DNA of 20,187 nucleotides, taken from positions 1 to 20,187 of the forward strand of contig DVMZ01000029.1 of the NCBI GenBank assembly GCA_018714725.1. The letters run 5' to 3'. The notes under the pieces are model-generated. The model was not told the origin of the DNA. It saw only the letters and a list, made by a program, of their open reading frames with translations, and ran no database searches. This document shows positions 1 to 7,413 of the stretch, in pieces; position 1 is the stretch's first letter; the number at the start of each line of letters is the position of its first letter. The translations under genes and the position numbers were made by a program. Source of the DNA: Candidatus Scatosoma pullistercoris. GTDB lineage: Bacteria > Bacillota > Clostridia > Christensenellales > Borkfalkiaceae.

Positions 1-339
1 CGCCATGTCCTTGAACGCGCAGGTCGGGCCGTGAAAGAGTTCGAGAATATACAGCCCTTCGTCGATGCGGACAAGCGGCGCGGGATCCTTCCCCTCAAAC
101 GCGGAATAGGCGGACGCGCAGGCGTCTTTGAGAAATTCCTCCCCGAATTCGCCGAGATATTTCCCGATGATGTGCGCGGCGCGCTCGGCATAGTTCATCC
201 CGGTCATCTGCGCGATTTCGTCCGCCGTGACGAGAGGGAAAGTTTCGGGGACAAACAGTCCGCCGTCCGACGCCAGGCCCTTTACGATCGCTTCCGCGCC
301 CGTCGCCGTTTCGTTTCCTCTTGTGCTGACAAATTTCAT
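1..339 (-). CDS. thrC: threonine synthase, N-terminal part (cut by window edge)
   Basis: Threonine synthase is the PLP-dependent last step of threonine biosynthesis, converting O-phosphohomoserine to threonine in the cytoplasm. Only the first 113 residues are in the window. The protein opens with MKFVSTRGNE, continues with an SDGGLFVPE segment and reaches ELFHGPTCAFKDMA, the family signature whose Lys binds PLP. The start ATG at 337-339 is preceded by a GGAGAGG ribosome site about 5 nt upstream. The P-loop gene lies upstream on the same strand across 181 bp. I see no convincing promoter in that gap, so the two may share a transcript. Seen: the motif, start and ribosome site. Known: the family function. 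The catalytic C-terminal region is outside the window. Confidence 0.93.
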   Translation of the reverse strand, partial: MKFVSTRGNETATGAEAIVKGLASDGGLFVPETFPLVTADEIAQMTGMNYAERAAHIIGKYLGEFGEEFLKDACASAYSAFEGKDPAPLVRIDEGLYILELFHGPTCAFKDMA

Positions 340-475
340 AGATTACCTCTCCATAAGTATTCCTTTCCCCTCGCCGGGCGTGACGAAACAGGGAAAAACC
401 GCCGGGGAAAACTCCTTTGCCCGGCCGCGTGAAAAAATACGAAAAACCGGACGGTGAAGCCCGCCCGGCGTCTGT

Positions 476-523
476 CTGTTCCGGCGCCCGCGCGCAGAAC
501 TTACGCGCGGGCGGACCTCCTCA
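476..523 (-). terminator. GC-rich hairpin after the P-loop gene
   Basis: Just after the P-loop gene's stop codon the minus strand can form a perfect 9-bp stem, GCCCGCGCG against CGCGCGGGC, with a 9-nt loop. No T-run follows, so it would be a poor intrinsic terminator. It could be an attenuating or mRNA-end structure between this gene and thrC. Confidence 0.35.
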
Positions 524-928
524 GAGATATTTTGCGATAAAATCGGGAAGATCTTCTCTCGCCGCCGAAACGGTGACCGTAATCGTAAGCCCGTTCTGCT
601 CCGCAACTTTATCCAGCATATAGAAGAACCCCGCAAGTTCGTCCACTTTCTTGCCGGCAATCCGCATCACGCCGTCAATGTACACATACTCGTTGTCGTG
701 GTTGCCCGCGATCACGCCCTTGATGAATCCGCACAGCGCCGCTTCGCCGGCGACGTCGAAATCTTTGAGATCGATGAAACGGACTTCCCGTTCCAGATCA
801 TACATGCAGCGCTTATTGTCGGTGATGAATACGAGATGTCCCTTCGCGTTCGCCACCGCCGCGTTTGCGGCGTCGATAATCTGCTTGGTCTTTCCCGTGC
901 CTTTGGAACCGTAAATCACTTTGATCAT
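521..928 (-). CDS. small P-loop ATP-binding protein of unknown function
   Basis: This 135-residue protein begins with a beta strand leading straight into a Walker A loop, GSKGTGKT at residues 7-14. A hydrophobic strand ending in Asp (YVYIDG, 81-86) is a plausible Walker B, and ITVTVSA near 115-121 may be a following core strand. It has no signal peptide or membrane segment, and at this length it is a minimal NTPase core without an obvious effector domain. The start ATG has a GGGAGG ribosome site 9 nt upstream and a good sigma-A promoter about 75 bp upstream. I do not recognise a named family. Nucleotide binding is supported; the biological role is not known, and its neighbours (thrC and an aminotransferase) do not define it. 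Confidence 0.8.
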   Translation of the reverse strand: MIKVIYGSKGTGKTKQIIDAANAAVANAKGHLVFITDNKRCMYDLEREVRFIDLKDFDVAGEAALCGFIKGVIAGNHDNEYVYIDGVMRIAGKKVDELAGFFYMLDKVAEQNGLTITVTVSAAREDLPDFIAKYL

Positions 929-1004
929 AATACATATCCTCCCGGATTTTTTTCGGTTTTTTCCGCGTCCCGGAAATTTTTCCGGAGCCTTTCGGGTTTC
1001 TTAT

Positions 1005-1033
1005 ATTTTATCAAGTTTTGACGTTAATTTCAA
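1005..1033 (-). promoter_or_regulatory. sigma-A promoter of the P-loop gene
   Basis: On the minus strand TTGAAA (1028-1033) and TAAAAT (1005-1010) are separated by 17 bp. A/T tracts directly upstream (1042-1080) could act as an UP element. The predicted leader to the ATG at 928 is about 70 nt. Confidence 0.7.
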
Positions 1034-1324
1034 GACCTTTTGTGAAAATTTTTGTGTTTTTTCACAAAAAAATTTTTCATATCCCCGCATATCCGCTCCC
1101 GCGCCCGTTTCCGATTGAATTATTCCCGCCCCGGCCCCTTTCTATTCATGCGCAAATCTGCGGAAATTTTGTGGGAAACGCACGGAACGCCAAAGAAAAA
1201 CTCCTCCGGTTTTTGCGGGAAACCCGCGGCTCCGTCCAAAAACGCAGCCGCGGAGCAACGGAATAAGCGAAACAGACCAAGGCTTTCCGGAAAACCGGGC
1301 AAAGCCGGGAAAGCTCGGAAAAGA
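1034..1324. other. gene-free stretch with hairpins between two minus-strand genes
   Basis: No coding sequence with a ribosome site or family signature is visible. Positions 1043-1079 hold an imperfect A/T-rich inverted repeat (GTG-to-CAC stem with long T and A tracts). Positions 1224-1253 hold an 8-bp perfect stem (CCGCGGCT/AGCCGCGG) that competes with a GCGGG-AAA-CCCGC hairpin at 1215-1227. Near 1281-1306 a CCGG-AAAA-CCGG hairpin with an outer GGCTTT/AAAGCC stem lies just after the aminotransferase stop. None has a good T-tract on the minus strand, so no clear intrinsic terminator follows the aminotransferase. Confidence 0.5.
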
Positions 1325-2524
1325 TCAGGAAAGCTCGGAAACAAAATGCGCGATCCGGCGCAAGCCCTCCTCCATCTCCTCTAAAGAGATGGAATAGGAC
1401 AGGCGGAGACAATCGTCCGCGCCGAAAGAAATGCCGGGCACCGTCGCCACTTTCTCCCCTTCCAGCAACGCGTCGGAAAAAGCGATCGAGCCTTCGATCT
1501 TCCTGCCCCGATAGCTCTTGCCGTATAATCCGCCGACGTCCAGCATCACATAGAACGCGCCGTCCGGCTTCACCGCCGACACGCCGTCGATCTCCGCGAT
1601 CAAAGCGAGCATTTTCTCCCGCCGGCGGGCAAACACGTCCACCATCGCCTGCACTTCCGAATCGGGAGAAGCAAGCGCTTCGATCGCCGCGTACTGCGTG
1701 ATCGAACAGGCGTTGGAAGTGGCGTGGCTCTGGAAGGAATCGATCGCCTTCGCCACGTCCTTAGGCGCCGCCAGATACCCCAGCCGCCAGCCCGTCATCG
1801 CATACGTCTTGGACAGGCCGTTGACCGTGACCGTCAGCTCCTTCATCTTTTCCGAGCAGGCCGCGATCGAAAAGGGCTTCACGCCGCCATAGCAGAGTTT
1901 TTCGTAAATTTCGTCCGAGAGCACGAAAATCCCCTTCCGCTCGCACACTTCGGCGATCGCGCGCACTTCGGGTTCCGTGTACACCGCGCCCGTGGGATTG
2001 GACGGGGAATTGAAGATGAGCAGTTTCGTCTTGTCCGTGATCGCCCTTTCCAGATCCTCGGCCGTAAATTTGAACTGATTTTCCTTTTTTCCCTCTATAT
2101 ACACGGGCACCCCACCGCACACTTTCACCACTTCCGGATACGTCAGCCAGTAGGGCGCGGGAATGATCACTTCGTCCCCCTCTTCCAGCAATGCGAAACA
2201 GGCGTTGAAAATGGAATGTTTCGCGCCGTTGGAAACGATGATCTGCGAAGGCTCGTAATCCAGCCCGTTGTCCCGTCTGAGCTTTTCCGCGATCGCCTTT
2301 CTCAGCGGCATCAGCCCCGACGACGGGGTGTATTTGGTACAGCCGCGGTCCAGCGCGGCTTTGGCGGCGTCGATGATGTGCCCGGGCGTGTTGAAATCGG
2401 GCTCGCCCGCGCCGAAAGATACCACCGATTCTCCCGCCGCCTTCATGGCTTTCGCCTTGGCGGTGATCGCAAGCGTCAGCGACGGCGCTATGGAGGAAAT
2501 TCTCGAAGCGATTCTCTGTTTCAT
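1325..2524 (-). CDS. class I/II PLP-dependent aminotransferase, aspartate aminotransferase-like
   Basis: This 399-residue protein has the normal length and signatures of fold-type I aminotransferases of the Thermus/Bacillus AspAT subgroup. An SFGAGEPDFNTP substrate loop lies near residues 36-47, followed by YTPSSG (65-70), SNPTGAVY (175-182), SDEIYEKLCYGG (203-214) and the PLP-lysine motif NGLSKTYAMTGWRLGY with Lys239. These enzymes move the amino group between aspartate or another amino acid and 2-oxoglutarate in the cytoplasm. The exact substrate cannot be told from sequence alone, because this subgroup includes aspartate, aromatic and broad-specificity members. The ATG is preceded by AGAGG and lies under a strong promoter. 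A 14-bp sequence is repeated 20 bp apart across the stop codon (1308-1321 and 1328-1341). Confidence 0.93.
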   Translation of the reverse strand: MKQRIASRISSIAPSLTLAITAKAKAMKAAGESVVSFGAGEPDFNTPGHIIDAAKAALDRGCTKYTPSSGLMPLRKAIAEKLRRDNGLDYEPSQIIVSNGAKHSIFNACFALLEEGDEVIIPAPYWLTYPEVVKVCGGVPVYIEGKKENQFKFTAEDLERAITDKTKLLIFNSPSNPTGAVYTEPEVRAIAEVCERKGIFVLSDEIYEKLCYGGVKPFSIAACSEKMKELTVTVNGLSKTYAMTGWRLGYLAAPKDVAKAIDSFQSHATSNACSITQYAAIEALASPDSEVQAMVDVFARRREKMLALIAEIDGVSAVKPDGAFYVMLDVGGLYGKSYRGRKIEGSIAFSDALLEGEKVATVPGISFGADDCLRLSYSISLEEMEEGLRRIAHFVSELS

Positions 2525-2600
2525 ATCTGTAAACCTCTTCCGTAAAAATTGTTTTTTCGATTTTAAGCGAGTCTAAACTTCCTTTTTTCTATCGCACACT

Positions 2601-2629
2601 ATTGTACTCCCTTTCCCGAAAAAAATCAA
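2601..2629 (-). promoter_or_regulatory. sigma-A promoter of the aminotransferase gene
   Basis: On the minus strand TTGATT (2624-2629), a 17-bp spacer and TACAAT (2601-2606). The predicted leader to the ATG at 2524 is about 70 nt. It lies well inside the gap after the prfA terminator, so the aminotransferase is an independent transcription unit. Confidence 0.75.
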
Positions 2630-2775
2630 CCGGAATCGCGCCCAAACGCAAATTGCCCGAAAAATTTTCTTTCCGGCCGATCTGCTTCCCGCACCGCTTT
2701 TTCACCCTCTTTCCTTTCCGGTCTTCTCCCCTCTTTTCCCGCCTTCCTCTCCGCTTTCCGAAAAGCGCCCGGGCG

Positions 2776-2804
2776 AAAAAAAAGCGGAGGAATCACTCCT
2801 CCGC
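2776..2804 (-). terminator. intrinsic terminator overlapping the end of prfA
   Basis: The minus strand forms a perfect 8-bp stem (GCGGAGGA/TCCTCCGC, 2797-2804 and 2784-2791) with a 5-nt loop, followed by eight Ts (2776-2783). The upstream arm encodes the last residues of prfA and the TGA stop codon lies in the loop. Confidence 0.88.
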
Positions 2805-3872
2805 GTCCGGCTCTCCCGCCAGTTGCGCTTCTCTGTCCGCCAGCGCCAGCGCTTCCACCATCGAGTCGATGTTTCCCAGAATAAAGGAATCGAGATTGTA
2901 CTGACTCAGCCCGATTCTGTGATCGGTCACCCGGTTCTGCGGGAAATTGTAGGTGCGGATCCGCTCGCTCCGGTCCCCCGTCCCCACGAGCGAACGGCGG
3001 TTTTCCGTGCGCGCCTTCTCGCTCCGGCTGTTGTAAAAATCGTACAGGCGGGAACGGAGCACCTTAAACGCGCGTTCCTTATTCTTCAGCTGAGACCGCT
3101 CGTCCTGACAGGTGACGACGATGCCCGTCGGGAAATGGGTGATTCTGACCGCCGAAGCGACCTTATTGACGTTCTGGCCGCCCGCGCCGCCCGAATGATA
3201 GATATCGATGCGGATATCCTTGTCGTTGATTTCCACTTCGACGTCCTCCGCCTCCGGAAGCACCGCCACCGTCGCCGTGGACGTGTGAATCCTGCCCTGG
3301 GTCTCCGTTTCGGGCACCCGCTGCACCCGGTGCACCCCGCTTTCGTATTTGAGAAGTTTATAGGCGCCCTTGCCGGAAACGTGATACACCGCCTCTTTGA
3401 CGCCCCCCAGTTCCGTTTCGCTGACCTCTTCCAGTTCCATTTTCAGGCGGTGCTCCGCGCAATAGTTCTGATACATCCGCCCGAGCTCCGCCGCGAACAG
3501 CGCCGCTTCCTCCCCGCCCGCGCCCGCGCGCAGTTCGAGATAGCAGCTCCGCTCGTCGTTTTTGTCCTTGGGCAGAAGCAGAATCCGAAGTTCCTCCTTC
3601 AATCCCGCCAACCGCTCGCGGCAGGCCTCCGCCTCCTCGGCAAACAGCGATTTCATCTCCCGGTCGGGCTCCTGTTCCGCCTGTTCGAGATCGGACTTCA
3701 TCTCCCGTTCGCAGGCGAGGTATTCGAGGTATTTTTCCGCCGTATCCTTTAATTCCGCATGCTCTTTGGATACGCTTTTCCAGGTATCCATGTCTGCGAT
3801 CACCGCCGGATCGGCCAGCCGATCGGACAAGAGCGTATAGCGTTTGAGTACATCGTCCAGCCGTTTGAACAT
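2793..3872 (-). CDS. prfA: peptide chain release factor 1
   Basis: RF1 reads UAA and UAG stop codons in the ribosomal A site and triggers peptide release. The protein is 359 residues, the usual length. The catalytic GGQ is at 231-233 within HSGGAGGQNVNK, and its Gln is the residue methylated by PrmC. The codon-reading P-x-T motif is PET at 187-189 in RVQRVPETE, in the RF1-type context that precedes GRIHTST; this and the length support RF1 over RF2. The N-terminal coiled-coil domain is complete. A GGAG site lies 6 nt before the ATG. The gene follows the YqhQ-PrmC fusion by 48 bp on the same strand, so enzyme and substrate are probably co-transcribed. The stop codon is TGA, which RF1 itself does not read, and it sits inside the terminator hairpin. 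Confidence 0.97.
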   Translation of the reverse strand: MFKRLDDVLKRYTLLSDRLADPAVIADMDTWKSVSKEHAELKDTAEKYLEYLACEREMKSDLEQAEQEPDREMKSLFAEEAEACRERLAGLKEELRILLLPKDKNDERSCYLELRAGAGGEEAALFAAELGRMYQNYCAEHRLKMELEEVSETELGGVKEAVYHVSGKGAYKLLKYESGVHRVQRVPETETQGRIHTSTATVAVLPEAEDVEVEINDKDIRIDIYHSGGAGGQNVNKVASAVRITHFPTGIVVTCQDERSQLKNKERAFKVLRSRLYDFYNSRSEKARTENRRSLVGTGDRSERIRTYNFPQNRVTDHRIGLSQYNLDSFILGNIDSMVEALALADREAQLAGEPDAEE

Positions 3873-3920
3873 GAGTTTCTCCGCAAATTGAAAATCCGAA
3901 AATTCAGAACCCGCCGAGCG

Positions 3921-5753
3921 TCAGAACACGATTTTGACGAACCGGTCCACGCCCTGCATATCTTTGACGATGATGGAATAATCGCAGTATCTGAACAGTT
4001 TCACGACGCTCTCCGCCTCGCCGATGCCGACTTCCATGATGAGCATGCCGCCGCGGACGAGGTATTTGCCCGCGTTTTCCGCGATTCTGCGATAAAAATC
4101 CAGCCCGTCCTCCCCGCCGTCCAGCGCGAGCCGGGGTTCAAAATCCCGCACTTCCCGCTGCAGCGACCCGATGTCCTTCGTGGGGATATAGGGGGGATTG
4201 CTGACGATGATGTCATACCTGCCCCGCAGCTTTGAAAAAAGATCGGACTGCACAAAGCTGATCTCCGCGCCGTTGAGCTCCGCGTTCTCCTTCGCCAGCG
4301 CCAAAGCCTCCTCGCTGACGTCCGAGGCCGTGACGGTGACTTTGCATTTCTTCTTTTCCAGTTCCTTGCACACCGCGATCGCCACCGCGCCGCTGCCCGT
4401 GCAGAGATCGAGAATTTTATTCCCCTCTTCCGCCGAAGCGATCACCTGCTGCGCCAGTTCCTCCGTCTCCGGACGGGGAATGAGCACCCGTTCGTCCACT
4501 CTGATCTTATAGCCGTAAAAATCGGCGTCGCCGATGATATACCAGAGCGGCCTTCCGGTCAGTCGTTCGTCCGCCACTCTGAGAATTTCCTTCGCCTGCG
4601 AGACGCGGAGAATATGCTCTTCCGTATTCACCGCGCTCTTGGGAACGGAAAGGAGCAGAGAAAAAATCCACTCCGCCTCCTCTTCGTCCACGCCGTTGTC
4701 CTTAAAGCGCTTTTTGGTACCCGCGAGCAGTTCGCTCATCTTGCACGCCGTCGCAAACATCGTTTCGGGAACGGACGGATCGGCGTCCATATCGTACACT
4801 TTCTGAAAGGCCGCGATGGCGCATTCGATCATCCCGTCATCCGGTTCGCGGGTCGTCACCCGCTGCAGGAGCAGGCCGGGCGCCTTGAAAATCAGAAAAA
4901 ATCTGTTCTGCGTCTTTGCGAGCCCGCGCAGAATTTCATACGACACCCCCGCCACGATCGGCAGCATCAGCAATTTGAACGCCATGCGGATGAAAAAATC
5001 CGCGGTGTCGTTGCCCGTATAGATCACCGCCCCCGCCAGCGCGTTGGCCAGCGAAAACACGAAAATGCTGACCACCATGACGAGAAAGAGAAAGGTGGTG
5101 CCGCAACGGTCGTGCACTCTCGAACAGCCGCGCACGTTCTCCACCGTCAGCGGAAGTCCGCGCTCGAAACAGGTGATCGTCTTATGCTCGGCCCCGTGAT
5201 AGCGGTACACCCTGGCCAGCGTCGGAAAAACCGAAATCCCCACGATGTACAAAAGAAAGATCACCATGCGGATGCCGCCTTCGATGAGGTTGAACCAGAG
5301 CCCTTCCAGCCCCGTCGTCGCAAAGCCGGTAAATCCGGTCAGATACTGTGGCAACAGCACGAAAATCAGGACGGCCAGAAGCACGCCCAGCACGATCGCC
5401 GCGATATTCCAGACGGAATTGAGATTGACCTTGTGCTTTTCCGCCAGCCATTTTTCCGCCTTGGAGGGCTGTTCCTCGTCCCCTTCGGCGACCTCGGCGC
5501 TGCGCATGAGCACGCGGTTGCCGACGATCAGAGACTCGACAAAACTGACGACTCCCCGCACGAACGGCAGACGGGAAAACCGGCTCCGCTCTTCGGGCGG
5601 CCGGACGCGCACCGCTTCCACCTGAATCTTGCCCTCGGGATCGCGCACGGCGGTGGCCATGGCGCGCTTGCCGCGCATCATGACCCCTTCCATCACCGCC
5701 TGACCTCCGATATAGGTGCAGTTCTTTTTTTCTTTTTTCCGTTCTTTGTTCAT
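3921..5753 (-). CDS. prmC: fusion of YqhQ-type DUF1385 membrane protein and PrmC release-factor glutamine methyltransferase
   Basis: One uninterrupted 610-residue frame joins two proteins that are usually separate. The N-terminal half carries the YqhQ/DUF1385 signature YIGGQAVMEGVMMRG, several membrane spans (near residues 115-140, 160-180, 220-250 and 255-275) and the conserved RYHGAEHKTITCFE segment. The C-terminal half, from about residue 325, is a full PrmC: a helical N-domain, then LIPRPETEEL, the SAM loop DLCTGSGAVAIA and the NPPY catalytic motif in SNPPYIP. PrmC methylates the GGQ glutamine of release factors; the DUF1385 role is unknown. The start is placed at MNKERKK, just before the conserved YIGG. 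In-frame ATGs also exist at 5759 and 5789, and none has a strong ribosome site. prfA follows by 48 bp. No stop or frameshift separates the halves. Confidence 0.92.
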   Translation of the reverse strand: MNKERKKEKKNCTYIGGQAVMEGVMMRGKRAMATAVRDPEGKIQVEAVRVRPPEERSRFSRLPFVRGVVSFVESLIVGNRVLMRSAEVAEGDEEQPSKAEKWLAEKHKVNLNSVWNIAAIVLGVLLAVLIFVLLPQYLTGFTGFATTGLEGLWFNLIEGGIRMVIFLLYIVGISVFPTLARVYRYHGAEHKTITCFERGLPLTVENVRGCSRVHDRCGTTFLFLVMVVSIFVFSLANALAGAVIYTGNDTADFFIRMAFKLLMLPIVAGVSYEILRGLAKTQNRFFLIFKAPGLLLQRVTTREPDDGMIECAIAAFQKVYDMDADPSVPETMFATACKMSELLAGTKKRFKDNGVDEEEAEWIFSLLLSVPKSAVNTEEHILRVSQAKEILRVADERLTGRPLWYIIGDADFYGYKIRVDERVLIPRPETEELAQQVIASAEEGNKILDLCTGSGAVAIAVCKELEKKKCKVTVTASDVSEEALALAKENAELNGAEISFVQSDLFSKLRGRYDIIVSNPPYIPTKDIGSLQREVRDFEPRLALDGGEDGLDFYRRIAENAGKYLVRGGMLIMEVGIGEAESVVKLFRYCDYSIIVKDMQGVDRFVKIVF

Positions 5754-5762
5754 AATCATTCT

Positions 5763-5768
5763 ATTATA
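5763..5768 (-). promoter_or_regulatory. possible -10 element just before the YqhQ-PrmC start
   Basis: A perfect TATAAT on the minus strand ends 9 nt before the MNKERKK start codon, which would give an almost leaderless mRNA. No recognisable -35 box lies at the right distance, so this is a weak candidate. It may be coincidental if translation begins at the upstream ATG at 5789. Confidence 0.3.
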
Positions 5769-5949
5769 TGCCGCAAAGCGCGCAATCATGGCTTTCCGAA
5801 ACTCCGCCCCGCGTCAGCCGGACGACGGCTCCGCCGCCGCTCCGCGCGGGCCGTCCCGCACTTCCGCGGCGGACAAACCCTTGTCCGCCGCGGAAAAACG
5901 CAAAACCTGCCGGTCTTCCCCGCAAAAGCGGAACAACATGACGGGCGAT

Positions 5950-5993
5950 AAAGAAAAAGGGCTTTAAGATGGGAAAGACACACCTTAAAGCCC
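5950..5993 (-). terminator. intrinsic terminator of rpmE
   Basis: Minus strand: a perfect 10-bp stem GGGCTTTAAG/CTTAAAGCCC (5984-5993 and 5959-5968) with a 15-nt loop, followed by TTTTTCTTT. It lies 15 bp after the rpmE stop and isolates rpmE from the YqhQ-PrmC gene downstream. Confidence 0.9.
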
Positions 5994-6007
5994 GCTTGGT
6001 TCTTCCG

Positions 6008-6211
6008 TTACATGCCGTATCTTTTCTTGAATTTATCGATACGTCCGCCGGTGTCGACCAGCTTCTGCTTGCCCGTGAAGAAAGGATGGCAGTTGCTGCA
6101 AATATCCACTTTCAGAACGTCCCCCTCTTTCGTGGTACCCGTCTTGAAGGTGGCGCCGCACGCACAGACTACCGTCACTTCGTGATATTTGGGATGTATA
6201 TCGGCCTTCAT
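6008..6211 (-). CDS. rpmE: 50S ribosomal protein L31, zinc-binding type
   Basis: L31 is a small protein of the large ribosomal subunit that bridges to the 30S head. This 67-residue protein has the family start MKADIHPKYHEVTVVCACG and the zinc ligands C16, C18, C37 and C40 (C-x-C and CSNC), so it is the Cys-containing, zinc-dependent form. The frame extends 25 codons upstream, but the ATG at 6211 is chosen because a GAGGTGA ribosome site lies 6 nt before it and the family begins there. It has its own strong promoter and terminator and is therefore monocistronic. The zinc-binding form is often paired with a zinc-free paralogue elsewhere in a genome; none is in this window. Confidence 0.97.
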   Translation of the reverse strand: MKADIHPKYHEVTVVCACGATFKTGTTKEGDVLKVDICSNCHPFFTGKQKLVDTGGRIDKFKKRYGM

Positions 6212-6257
6212 GCTTCTCACCTCGCTGTTCTTGTGCTTTCCATTCAGATGCTTTCCC

Positions 6258-6286
6258 ATTATAACGCTTTTTTCACCCCCCGTCAA
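6258..6286 (-). promoter_or_regulatory. strong sigma-A promoter of rpmE
   Basis: Minus strand: TTGACG (6281-6286), 17-bp spacer, TATAAT (6258-6263). The predicted leader is about 40 nt. Confidence 0.9.
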
Positions 6287-6315
6287 CTGTTTTTATGCGA
6301 ATTTGCAAAAAATAG

Positions 6316-6344
6316 TTGCAAATTTACCACAAATGCGCTATACT
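6316..6344 (+). promoter_or_regulatory. sigma-A promoter of the MDR-like gene
   Basis: Plus strand: TTGCAA (6316-6321), 17-bp spacer, TATACT (6339-6344). It is divergent from the rpmE promoter, with the two -35 boxes about 30 bp apart. The leader to the ATG at 6415 is about 64 nt. Confidence 0.75.
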
Positions 6345-6414
6345 GGTTTCAATGAAAGTTTTGCTTTCAAGGAAAGTTCTGCCGCAATGCGGCGGATGTG
6401 CAAGGACGTGACTC

Positions 6415-7413
6415 ATGAAAATCTGGCAGCTCAATTCCCCGAACCACTTACAGCGCGAAGAAGCGCCCGATCTCGTACGCGGCAAAGATCAGGTGAAAAT
6501 CAAAGTGACCAAAGCGCTCCTCTCCGAGGCGGACGTCTCCGTCTTTACGGGGCTGGTCAAAGTGCGCTATCCCGCCATCCCCGGCAGGTTCGCCATCGGC
6601 CAGGTCACCGAATGCGCGCCCGACAGCTTCATTCAGAAGGGCGACCGCGTATTTCTCGCAAGCGTCACGGAAGACGAATGCGCGCCCGACGGGCTTCGCG
6701 TCGCGGGGGAAACGGCGCCCGGATTCTATCGCGATTTCGTGCTGGCGGGGCCGGACGAAGCGTATGTGCTCCCCGCTTCCGTCTCCGACGAAGCCGCTTT
6801 TCTCATCGACGCCGTCGCCATGGCGGAACACGTCGTCGACGAAATGAACGTGTCCGTCGGCCAGCATGTGCTGGTGATCGGCGGCGGACTTTACGGCAAC
6901 GTGCTCTGTCAGATTCTCATCTATCACCGCGCGGTGCCCATTCTCGCCGACAACAACGCCGAACGCCTGGCCCGCGCCAAAAAAAGCGGAATTTATTATA
7001 CTTTTCCCAACGATGAGACGCTCAAAGGCCACATTCTGGAAGTGACGGGCGGAAAACTGGCGGACGCGGCCGTCTATCTCGCCTTTTCCAACAAGAGCGA
7101 GCCCTCCTCCCTCTTCTCCCTCGTGGCGCGCGGCGCGCACGTCGCTTTCTGTGCGCCGGTCGGGAAGAATCTGGTCGTCAATCTCGGAAACGCGCTGAAA
7201 AACAACGTCACCGTCAAGGGAATCACCGAAAGCCGCGAATTTGTTTCCACCGCGATCAACATTCTGGCAAATAAAGCGGTGAATTTCAACGAATTCCCCT
7301 ATCGCAGTTTCCCGGAAGAGGCCCTGCCCGACACCATGCTCCGGTATGCCGAAATCCTGCGCGAAACCGGCAGCCTGCCCGAGGAAATGGACATCTTCAA
7401 ATTTATCTTTTAA
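6415..7413 (+). CDS. medium-chain dehydrogenase/reductase-like protein lacking zinc sites
   Basis: The 332-residue protein has the two-domain layout of medium-chain dehydrogenases: a GroES-like N-terminal half and a Rossmann half with VLVIGGGLYG near residues 152-161 for a nicotinamide cofactor. The usual zinc ligands are missing. The CGxCGxD motif is replaced by SEADVSVFTG (37-46), the GHE motif by GRFAIGQV (57-64), and there is no four-Cys structural zinc lobe. It is therefore either a zinc-independent reductase or a protein that kept the fold for another role. The ATG follows an AAGGA site by 8 nt. A promoter lies upstream and a 279-bp gap with palindromes follows, so it is probably transcribed alone. 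Substrate unknown. Confidence 0.82.
   Translation: MKIWQLNSPNHLQREEAPDLVRGKDQVKIKVTKALLSEADVSVFTGLVKVRYPAIPGRFAIGQVTECAPDSFIQKGDRVFLASVTEDECAPDGLRVAGETAPGFYRDFVLAGPDEAYVLPASVSDEAAFLIDAVAMAEHVVDEMNVSVGQHVLVIGGGLYGNVLCQILIYHRAVPILADNNAERLARAKKSGIYYTFPNDETLKGHILEVTGGKLADAAVYLAFSNKSEPSSLFSLVARGAHVAFCAPVGKNLVVNLGNALKNNVTVKGITESREFVSTAINILANKAVNFNEFPYRSFPEEALPDTMLRYAEILRETGSLPEEMDIFKFIF

Noticed and set aside
4614..5951. 445-codon open frame antisense to the YqhQ-PrmC gene
   Set aside because: It mirrors a real gene, is rich in His, Arg and Gln, matches no family and lacks a ribosome site. GC-rich coding strands often leave the opposite strand open.
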